A program made the position numbers and the translations under genes. This document shows, in pieces, positions 1 to 8,800 of a stretch of DNA of 37,073 nt (positions within the stretch are counted from its first letter, which is position 1; the number at the start of each line of letters is the position of its first letter). The stretch is taken from assembly GCA_009731375.1 (NCBI GenBank), contig BJOX01000154.1:301917-338989 (forward strand), in the 5' to 3' direction. The notes beneath the pieces are model-generated. The model was not told where the DNA came from. It worked only from the letters and a program-made list of their open reading frames with translations, and ran no database searches. The stretch comes from Paulinella micropora (lineage: Eukaryota; Cercozoa; Imbricatea; Euglyphida).

Positions 1-65
1 CATAAGGCACCCCACCACGGGCCCAGCACACCCACACCATCCCCTAATTCTCTGTCTGTCGACAG

Positions 66-159
66 ATGGCACCCATTCAAAAAACCAAACCCAAGGGAGG
101 GTCAGTGACACCTCAAGTGGCCTTGGTTCACTCTGTGGAGTAAGTGATGAGATCAACTG

Positions 160-234
<75 letters not shown>

Positions 235-260
235 ATAAATAAATAGATAGATAGATAGAT

Positions 261-311
<51 letters not shown>

Positions 312-374
312 CAGATAGATAGATAGATAAGATAGACAAGATAGTTAACATAGATAAGATAGATCAGATAGATC

Positions 375-461
<87 letters not shown>

Positions 462-515
462 CGGAGAGAAATTTCGAGTTCGGGTGCAATGTGTGTGAGA
501 GAGATTGTTTGTGTG

Positions 516-577
<62 letters not shown>

Positions 578-729
578 TATGTGTGTATGTGTTGTGACAG
601 GTGCTGCACGTCTTGTCTGACAGCTTAGACCGGGGAACCTCTAGAAACCCGAGCAAAAAGATCGATCAGGCAAACATGCATACATACATACATACATACA
701 TACCATACATACCATACATACTTACATAC

Positions 730-760
<31 letters not shown>

Positions 761-960
761 CATACAGACAGACATACATGCATGCTTACATACACGTCCA
801 GCCCNNNNNNNNNNCCCCTCTAGTAACTCGAGAAAAAAGATTGAACAAACATACGTACATACATGCATACATACATGAGATGCATAACATACATACATAC
901 ATACATACATACATACATACATAATATGCGTACATACACATATATACATACACATACACA

Positions 961-994
<34 letters not shown>

Positions 995-1361
995 CATACA
1001 TACATACATACATACATGCATACATACATGCATACATGCATACATACATACATACATACATACATACGTACATACATGCTCAAACAGGCGGTCCAGACGA
1101 CACAGACACTGCTAGAGGTATGTATGTATGTATGTATGTATGTATGTATGTATGTATGTATGTAGACGGTTAGGAAGCGCAAAGAGTTGCGCCAAGCAGT
1201 GCTGCTGGGTACATACAGACATTCAGACAGACAGACATACATACATACATACATCCATACATACATAGATACATACATAGATACATACATACATACATGC
1301 ATACATACACACATACATACTATTTGACTGAGACAGACTGACGGGCAATTTGTCACTACAT

Positions 1362-1411
<50 letters not shown>

Positions 1412-1442
1412 GTCTATCTATCTATCTATCTATCTATCTATG

Positions 1443-1479
<37 letters not shown>

Positions 1480-1546
1480 GTCTGTATATCTATCTAGGGC
1501 TAGGTGACAAGGATTTTCGAACTTGCAAGCGGGATGCCAGCAGTAA

Positions 1547-1591
<45 letters not shown>

Positions 1592-1649
1592 CATTAGTAG
1601 CAGTAGTAGTAGTAGTAGCAGTAGTAGTAGTAGTAGTAGTAGCAGCAGC

Positions 1650-1737
<88 letters not shown>

Positions 1738-2018
1738 ACAGCTGCAGCAGCACAGCAGCGACGGGAGTAGCGCCCTCGGTGCTGGCCTTTGTGCGCCATC
1801 CGCTCTATGACTGCAACTTGCTTCGTCTTGTCTTTGAGTTCGATCGAGACCCTGCAGAGGCTGCCTTAGACGAGTTTCTGAATCACAATCTCGCAGCCTT
1901 TGTTTCGATGCGCGATAACGGTTTCATTACTTACGCACACACTCCCTTAATAGATCGTAGGCATGAATCCGACTCTGAAGCAGAAGAGGAAAATGGAATG
2001 TTGGACTATAATTATTAA
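66..2018 (+). CDS. Gene A: 3' part of a multi-exon host gene, poly-Ser last exon (inferred exon chain)
   Basis: I do not recognise the family. Five islands join with compatible phases: 66-139 (acceptor CGACAG, donor GTAAGT), 601-669 (acceptor GTGACAG; its 3' end would be a weak GC donor), 1088-1117 (donor GTATGT; peptide [10 protein letters not shown]), 1166-1208 ([14 protein letters not shown], donor GTACAT) and the last exon 1498-2018, after acceptor TATCTAG. Exon 4 ends one base into a codon and the last exon starts with the two bases that complete it. The last exon reads [12 protein letters not shown], then a serine tract of about 65 residues from an AGT repeat, then a non-repetitive tail of about 90 residues containing [18 protein letters not shown], an acidic stretch and a TAA stop. 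The introns are almost pure tetranucleotide repeats. The 5' end lies outside the window. The last exon is firm; the upstream exons are inferred from splice sites and phase only. Confidence 0.6.
163..574. repeat. GATA/TAGA and GA microsatellites
   Basis: A (GATA)n tract with minor variants runs from about 163 to 460, followed by a (GA)n tract at about 521-574. Both lie in the apparent intron between the first two islands of gene A. Nothing else is seen here. Confidence 0.95.
675..1076. repeat. CATA microsatellite with a 10-N gap (805-814)
   Basis: Interrupted (CATA)n fills the apparent intron between islands 601-669 and 1088-1117. It is broken by 10 N at 805-814 and by a short unique segment at about 815-846 that resembles the end of exon 601-669. 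Confidence 0.93.
816..846 (+). pseudogene. Degenerate partial copy of gene A exon 601-669
   Basis: The segment after the N gap (CCTCTAGTAACTCGAG, then AAAAAAGATTGAACA) aligns to 639-669 (CCTCTAGAAACCCGAG, then CAAAAAGATCGATCA) with few differences. Both are followed by (CATA)n. This looks like an exon-plus-microsatellite duplication. The upstream half of the copy is either missing or inside the gap. Confidence 0.55.
1118..1497. repeat. TATG, CATA and TATC microsatellites around exon 1166-1208
   Basis: (TATG)n at 1118-1164, (CATA)n at about 1235-1320 and (TATC)n at about 1359-1493 flank the small exon 1166-1208 and run up to the acceptor of the last exon. A short unique piece at 1321-1358 is not needed by the phase-consistent exon chain and is unexplained. 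Confidence 0.92.
1543..1737 (+). repeat. AGT trinucleotide repeat encoding poly-Ser
   Basis: Nearly pure (AGT)n with scattered AGC lies inside the last exon of gene A. It is in frame and gives a serine run of about 65 residues. Both repeat codons are serine codons, so the interruptions are synonymous except for an isolated Ile. Confidence 0.95.
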
Positions 2019-2081
2019 TATAATAATATGGAACAACCACAACACTCACTGTCTGCAGTATCTAAGCTTTAATAAGAAAAG

Positions 2082-2321
2082 TGTAGGCATCACCCCCCGG
2101 ATAGCCGGTAAAAAATACCTTTTCCTGGTGACAGGTGCACCAGCTTGTTTTTCAGTATTATTTGTCCGGATTGGACCTGATGCCATTTTATTCCTGGTCT
2201 GTTGCCGTTTTCCTTTTTGTGGCTTCACTAAGCTAATATAACGAGACATCATTCTCATCTTTTGAGGACTGTGTTTGGTTGTATTACCGACTTTTTACGA
2301 GCTATCGTTGGGGGCATTACA
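2082..2321 (+). repeat. 5' LTR of Ty3/gypsy element (240 bp)
   Basis: It matches 12501-12738 almost base for base. It starts TGTAGG and ends ATTACA. The only differences seen are A/G near 2117, A/G near 2231 and an extra TG near 2219. Confidence 0.96.
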
Positions 2322-2323
2322 TT

Positions 2324-2341
2324 TGGAGTCCACATCACTAG
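2324..2341 (+). other. Putative primer-binding site
   Basis: TGG followed by AGTCCACATCAC starts two bases after the 5' LTR, the usual position and TGG start of a tRNA-primed site. I could not assign the tRNA. Confidence 0.45.
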
Positions 2342-3113
2342 GGTGATTTCTTTCTGCTTTGCCACACAGGCAACAGAGTGAATTTTCACTGACCTGTCTC
2401 ACACGGGGACGTCAGACGAAAACAAATACTCCAACACAGCTCCCTCATAACTCTTTCACAAAACAAATAATTTGATTGGTCTCAAGCAGGTGTCTCGTAC
2501 ACTCTAGCCCAATCCATATCTGTGTGCTCACAAGGAGACATCAGATACAAACTCTCTGTCGTTCTTGCTGTTCTCACACAGAGACCAAGAAGAAGGAGTT
2601 AGACAGAAGAGTGAAGGAACACACACAAAACACAAACAAGCATAGGGACAGGAGCACAACACTGTGACTCTACCCTTCTAGTTTGTGCATTTATCTGCAT
2701 TATCTCACACATACGTCAGAGTATTTTTGCAAATCTCTGATCGTTTTCTAAAGGTAGGTCTGAGAACCTATCCGACCGACTGTCGACTTCTCAAGGAGAG
2801 CTTTTCTAGCTTCTCTATTACTATCTGTGTGTAGGTCCAAGTGCCTCATACTAGATACAATATAGAAAAGAAGGAGGAGAAAGTAATCTGAGTAAGGAGA
2901 ACAAGAAATCGGAGAAAGTCTCAAAGACTATTTTTCTCAAACAAAAACAAACATACAAACAGTGTTTCATAGAGGACAGGGAATCTTATCCTACCCTCTC
3001 TATTAGTTTCTCTCTTCACTAGTCAATCGACTGAAGGAGGAACAGAACACAAACGAACAAAAACCAAACATAGGAGCTGACACTGTCCTCCTGTTGATCA
3101 CTACTACGACATC
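2342..3113 (+). other. Leader of the Ty3 element
   Basis: About 770 bases between the primer site and the gag ATG. No ORF with coding character was seen. It presumably contains the packaging region, but no defined motif was identified. Confidence 0.6.
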
Positions 3114-5813
3114 ATGTCGACAGAGACCGCCGAAGTGAGTGAATTCTCGGAGGCAGATCAAAGAAGAGAAGAAGAAGAAGCAGGAGGAGGAGGAGGAAGA
3201 GGATTGAATGAAGGAGGAGGAGGAGGATTGAATGAAGGAGGAGGAGGAGATGAAGGAGTAGGAGGAGGAGTAGAAGAGGGCTGGGATGATGAAGGAAGAT
3301 ATGGAGGAGACGAAGATGAAGGAGGATTTGAACAAGAAGAGACGGGAGGAGGAGGAGCATATGGTAATCCCTTACCACCTGCCTACACGGGAGGAGGAGG
3401 ACGAAAAATGATCGACTTGATTCATAGTGATGGAGAGGAGATCACAGTGGAGGAACAACAGTGGGTGCAAGACCACTATGACCTCACTAAAGAAGAGTTT
3501 GATAACAAGATGGGGGTAGAGAAGGATACCTATGTGTGGATCCCTCAGGATCAAAGAAGAGAGAAAAGTCGTGCTAAAAAGGATGTCTATATCCTATTAT
3601 CAAACACAGCACAGCTCCTCGGCAAACTGGTCTCTGATCCAGAAGAGAGAAAGAAGATACAGCATATCAAGTTTGGGGACACACACACCCACCTTGAATT
3701 ACTCGATGCTATCTTTGGGGTGTACACTCAAACCCTGATTTGGGAACGTACATACGGCCCACGATGTGAGGGTTACCTCCAGTACACAAACCCAAGAGCA
3801 ACGGCCAGATTCCTCGCGACTGGTCAGGAGGCAGTCGATGTAACAAAAATGAAGACCAATCTGGGTTCGAAAAACTCGAGTGGCATATTTCATTTTTTTA
3901 CGATGGAAATGAAGGCCTTGGAGGAGGGGAAGGCAGAGATGGAAAAAAACATTAAGGCAGCAGGAGAAACTCATCCTGTGGTTGATGAGTTAGAGAAGAC
4001 CGACAGAGTTCTGATCAAGATCAGACTGTTGATGGGTGCGTTACTGCACAAGGAGGCATGGAAGAGATGGATTCCTACCAAGGATCACTCTGTCCTTAAA
4101 TCACTTAGTAACGCACCACCGGTCGCCAACAAAGCAGGTGTTGACCAATATGTGGAGAAATATAATTTTCTCAGATCTGCTTCTGAATTGGTGGCCTTTA
4201 TCACTCATGCTCAAAAGCTGGTGATATCTGAGAAGAAGAAGGCGAAAGAGAAGGCGGAGTTCGAGAAGACGATGAGACTGGAAGGAATGAAAGCAAAATT
4301 GAGTGGTGCAAAGACACACCCTCCGACATATTTTCCCCCACCAGCTCCTGCCCCACCAGCCCCTACAACCCCGGGCTCAACTACGGTGGTGGTCACAAAC
4401 ACGGAGAAGAATGACAGACAGAACACCATAAATGCCTTCAAGGGGAAGAAAGGAGGAGTGGCAAGTCTCATGCTATATGCCAAGACGAGCTCAGACAAAG
4501 ACTCTGATGCTTCGCTTTTGAGCAAGCTCAAAGAGATCAATGCCTGCATGAAGGCTTTTCCTTGCGACGAAACGCAGGAATACGAGGCCCTTGTTACTGT
4601 TTTTGACCAATCTCTAGTCTCGGAGGGATTTGATCTGACACAGTACAAGTTTTTGAGAAAGAAGGAGGAGATTAAGAGAAACAATGCAACAGGCCTAGAC
4701 GCTCAGTGTGAACTGGCGGTGGCCACACTCATTTCATATTTTCAATCTCATGGATACCAGCATCTCTGCACTGGTACTCTCATAGGATTTGAAATCTTTG
4801 AGACAGTGGCGATGAGTTTGAGGAGTGCTGTTGGCTTGGCGGCGACCCTTACGGAGGTAGTTTCCTCCTATGGGCTATTCTATGGCCGCAAGTCGATCAT
4901 CCTCTATTTCTTTTCGGCGTTACACACAGTTAACCCGAGTAAGCTTACTCAGCTCATACAACAATGCTCGACGTTTAGCTCAGTGAAGTCCAAGAACTTC
5001 CTCGAGACACACGTGTTCGAAAATACGGTTCAAAGCGTTGCTCCGTCAGCACTGTTTCAAGAAGTGATGAGTGCATGCTCAAACATGGACTCGCTCACGG
5101 AGGCACATACGGCACAGGCAGGCGGTGTACCTGTTGGCGCACAAGCCACGTACACAAACAGAGTTGCCGGTTGGAAGAGACAGAGAGAGCCAGACCTGAA
5201 GACCGCATGTTGGAGGTGGTTCGCGGGCTTGCAGTGTAAGGCACAGATGGAGAACAGAGACTGCTCTTTCAATCATGATAGGCAGAACCCAACAGCAAGG
5301 GCAAATTTTCTGAGCAGGACGGAATGCAAGGAACCGGGCCTTTTCAACATGCTTCAGATTGCCGCTGCGAACGAAGGTTGGTATGCCAATATGCGTGATG
5401 ATGAGGAGTTACGAGAGGCAATCATTACCTACATGAAGAGGATGAAGGAGAAGAAGGAGGAAAGGGAGAGACAAAAGAACTTAAAGGCCTCTCAAAGAGG
5501 ACGAGGAGGAGGAGCAGGAGCAGGAGGACAAGGAGGAGGAGCAGGAGGAGGAGGACGAGGAGGAGGAACATGGAGAGGAGCCTCGAGGTGGCAAGGAACC
5601 CCTCAGAGAGGAAGAGGAGGAGGTCGGGCATATACCCCTTATGGAGGGAGAGCTGTTCGAGCTCCAGCCCCACCACCAGGAGGAGGAGGAGGCTCATGGG
5701 CAAGCTCCAACCCGAATTTCGGTCGAGCTCAGGCCTGCAACACTGCCTCGGAGACCGATACGTCATCCTACCCGGACACTACTCAAGGTAATCGTTTCGA
5801 GGTGGTGGAATGA
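3114..5813 (+). CDS. gag: Gag polyprotein of Ty3/gypsy element with CCCH finger and RGG tail
   Basis: This 899-residue ORF starts at ATG 3114 and ends at UGA 5811-5813. It should encode the structural protein of the intracellular particle. Residues 20-95 are Gly/Glu-rich, from GGA/GAA-type codons. The middle (about 95-690) is mainly helical in character, with a Pro/Ala linker near 402-420. In place of the usual CCHC knuckle there is C699-x8-C708-x8-C717-x3-H721, which resembles a CCCH RNA-binding finger. The C-terminus (about 790-880) is Arg/Gly-rich with RGG-type repeats, expected to bind RNA. Identification as Gag rests on its position before pol inside the LTRs and on these features; the core was not recognised by sequence. 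The downstream pol is in the same frame. Confidence 0.85.
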   Translation: MSTETAEVSEFSEADQRREEEEAGGGGGRGLNEGGGGGLNEGGGGDEGVGGGVEEGWDDEGRYGGDEDEGGFEQEETGGGGAYGNPLPPAYTGGGGRKMIDLIHSDGEEITVEEQQWVQDHYDLTKEEFDNKMGVEKDTYVWIPQDQRREKSRAKKDVYILLSNTAQLLGKLVSDPEERKKIQHIKFGDTHTHLELLDAIFGVYTQTLIWERTYGPRCEGYLQYTNPRATARFLATGQEAVDVTKMKTNLGSKNSSGIFHFFTMEMKALEEGKAEMEKNIKAAGETHPVVDELEKTDRVLIKIRLLMGALLHKEAWKRWIPTKDHSVLKSLSNAPPVANKAGVDQYVEKYNFLRSASELVAFITHAQKLVISEKKKAKEKAEFEKTMRLEGMKAKLSGAKTHPPTYFPPPAPAPPAPTTPGSTTVVVTNTEKNDRQNTINAFKGKKGGVASLMLYAKTSSDKDSDASLLSKLKEINACMKAFPCDETQEYEALVTVFDQSLVSEGFDLTQYKFLRKKEEIKRNNATGLDAQCELAVATLISYFQSHGYQHLCTGTLIGFEIFETVAMSLRSAVGLAATLTEVVSSYGLFYGRKSIILYFFSALHTVNPSKLTQLIQQCSTFSSVKSKNFLETHVFENTVQSVAPSALFQEVMSACSNMDSLTEAHTAQAGGVPVGAQATYTNRVAGWKRQREPDLKTACWRWFAGLQCKAQMENRDCSFNHDRQNPTARANFLSRTECKEPGLFNMLQIAAANEGWYANMRDDEELREAIITYMKRMKEKKEERERQKNLKASQRGRGGGAGAGGQGGGAGGGGRGGGTWRGASRWQGTPQRGRGGGRAYTPYGGRAVRAPAPPPGGGGGSWASSNPNFGRAQACNTASETDTSSYPDTTQGNRFEVVE

Positions 5814-5846
5814 CTGGAGGGGGAAGAAGAGAGGAAGGAGAAGACT
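5811..5846 (+). promoter_or_regulatory. Candidate UGA stop-codon readthrough site between gag and pol
   Basis: Gag ends at UGA followed by CUG GAG. Both ORFs use the same frame, and the eleven codons between the UGA and GTG 5847 are all open. The first in-frame ATG of the pol ORF is at 5994. UGA followed by C, and especially UGA-CUA, is a known leaky context; UGA-CUG differs from that motif by one base. Readthrough would make a Gag-Pol fusion. No clear downstream pseudoknot was identified by eye. Confidence 0.6.
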
Positions 5847-8800
5847 GTGAAGTTTAACCCTAAAGTCACAGTGCTTTCTAATGCTGTTGTGCAGACTGGG
5901 CCAACGCTTCCTCTATGTGAAAACAAAGATGTGGGTACACAGAGACTGCAGCCCCAAGGTAGTCTCATACCCGTTCATACAGCACGGTTACCAATGATAA
6001 CTGATGCAAATAGGAAGGCGAGACTTGCGATGGAGGCGAGGAGGCCAATGGCAGACGTATCGCCTCGGCCAAGCAAACAACCACGAACAGACTCAATGTC
6101 TACGGTCGCGGCGGGTGGCGAGCAAAAAGACAATGTGTGTACTCAAGTACCACAAGACAATGTCGCTCAAATAGTAAACGCACCAGTACCGCAGAATAAT
6201 AAAAATGTTAATGAGGTGAAGCAGGAGGAGAAGAAGGAGGAGTTGAAAAACTTAGAGACAAGACTCCAAAATTTGGAACGTAAAGTTCTTGTTCTCGCAG
6301 CCAATATACACAGGCCCGATGCTCTGTGTTATACGGAACTTTATTGTGAAACATTGAAGACAATATTAAAAGTTGGTAATGATACGATGGCGAATATTAA
6401 TATTGTCGGCAGGAAGTTTTTTAATCGATACCGGGACTGGGTGGACGGAAATATGAAAAAGTCAACGGGCACTCTCAAAGGAGTGAGCAGCCGGACGGAT
6501 ATCACGGGAATCATCACACTGACCTTTAAATTGAAATCCGCACGAGTATACCGTATGGACCTCTATGTCGTCCCCGGTTACCACGGGTCAATATTACTAT
6601 CGTATGACCAATTGGCTACGATGGGGGCTGTGATTGATTGCGCCGCACGGCGAGTGATATATGGAGTAAAAAGAGGAGAAGAGAACGATATTGATCCCTT
6701 CAACGCTACTGACTCTTATGAGGCTTATGAGCTGAGTCTAGCGACGGATCACAAAAAGATGGCCATCGCACATGAGGCACTTGAGGTGTACGTTCACCCC
6801 CATGTCGTAAGACCGGATGAACTGTCCTGGACCGACAATTGGGAATCCCAAGTGTGCACTGTCACAGTTCCGACATGCCATTGGGACAAAAAGTCTATTG
6901 ATGACTTAATCGAGAAGCGAAAGGAGGAGATTATATGTGTCGCACAAAGAAGCCCGTCGTTGGCGAGATTCGCGGAAGGAGTAGGAACAGATGTCCATAT
7001 TACTAACGGATACTGTTTCCATGCGAAAGTAGGAGAAGAAAAAAGGGAGGCGTTTGTACCAAGGAGAACGGGGCGAATCCCGGATACTCCACCAGAAACT
7101 ATTAAAAGTTTTATTACTGATTTCTGGGGTGACGAGCCCACGTGGCCGCGTTCACTGTCTGAAGTGAAGAAATGCTTACGGACTTTATTCGAAAATAATA
7201 AGCCGTATACTATTATCCTGCCATATAATGAGAAGGCGATATGGGCGCAGGAAATAAGGGACCGGCTTATTGATCATCCTATACCGGTACCCTCTCGCAA
7301 GCAACAGCTAGTGGTGGCTTGTCGTATGGGAACTCGTGAGCAGAGCAGTGCATACAAGCGGAAGCTCAGAGACCTCGACAAGTTGAAATTGATACCGCAA
7401 GCATTCACATGCTTTGATGGTTTTTACACCCGTAAAGCTCCTTTGCAATACGCGAGACTCATTGACATGCTGGTGGAGCTCGGTAAAGATGATGAGCCGG
7501 ACACGGTCACGTATGAAAAGACGGGCCTAGATGATGTCTCGGAAGAGGACTTAGGCTTGGAGGAGGACAGAGAACCCCTCAAGCAGCATAAGCAGATGTC
7601 TGATGAAGATTTTCAAGAGGCGGCGCGGAAAATATTGGAAGAAGGAGTAGGCACGGAGAAGGAGAAGGAGCTTTTAAAAGCCAAATTAGAGGCGAACAAG
7701 GAAATTTTTGACCCTCCACATGCAGGTGGTGTCAAGCCTGAAGATTTCACTGCGGTTATTTACAAAATACCGGGTGCGGAGCCGTCACCGGCACCACGAA
7801 GGGCGAATTTGAGTATACATGAGGCGAAGATAGCGGAGGAGCTAGCAAGACAGCTGCTCAATGAGGACTTTATTGAGAGATCAACATCCTCAATAGTCTC
7901 ACAACCGAGAATAGTGCCGAAGCCAGGAGGAGAATGGCGCCTGACAGTTAACTATGCTCGTGTTAACAAGGTGCTGGAGGAAGAGAGAAATCCTCTCCCG
8001 ACATTAGAAGAAGGAAGGAGAGTACTGCGGAATGCAAAATTCTATTCGGTCATTGACCTTAAGAATGGCTTCTGGCAGATACCACTGGAGGAAAAGTCCA
8101 GATGGCTGACGGCGTTTGTGGTGGGTATGGAAATATACCAATGGAAAGTGCTTCCGATGGGCCTCAAGCAAGCCCCAGGACTTTTCCAGAAGGCGATGCA
8201 GAAGATGTTGAGCAGTCAGTACGATGATTTGTCTGACGGTGGCTTTATGAGAAGGCGGGGACAGAAGGCGGGAGAATATGCATTTTGCTATATCGATGAC
8301 ATTATCGTATACTCTAACACAATGGAGGAGCATATCGATCATTTGTCCGATATATTCAGGCGCATCGGAGCTTTTGGCCTGAAGTGCAATCTAAAGAAGT
8401 GTCAACTTGCCAAGACGAGTGTGACATACTTAGGGTACGAGATCTCCCATAATCGAGTCTCGATATCCAAAGAGAAGAGGGAGGAGATTATGAATCGACC
8501 GATACCGAAGAACCGCACTGAATTGCACTCATTCCTTGCGATGGCGCAATACTATAGCCAGTTTATACCCGATTGGGGTGCAACACGGGCTAAAGTGGAG
8601 AAAATGATAGATTTTGGAGACTTTGAGAAGTGGGACGAAGAGGCTTTGCAAGCGTTTCATGCGCTCAAAGATCTCATTTACAAAGACCCGAAAGACGGAG
8701 GACTGGTGTTAACGATGCCCGACTTTACGAAACAATTCGTAGTCGATACAGACGCATCTAAGTTTGCGATTGGGGCTGTATTACAACAAGAGGATGAGGA

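Noticed and set aside
345-1356. Open frames coding for repeated YLSI, HTYI and MYVC peptides
   Set aside because: They are direct translations of GATA, CATA and TATG microsatellites on both strands and have no protein character.
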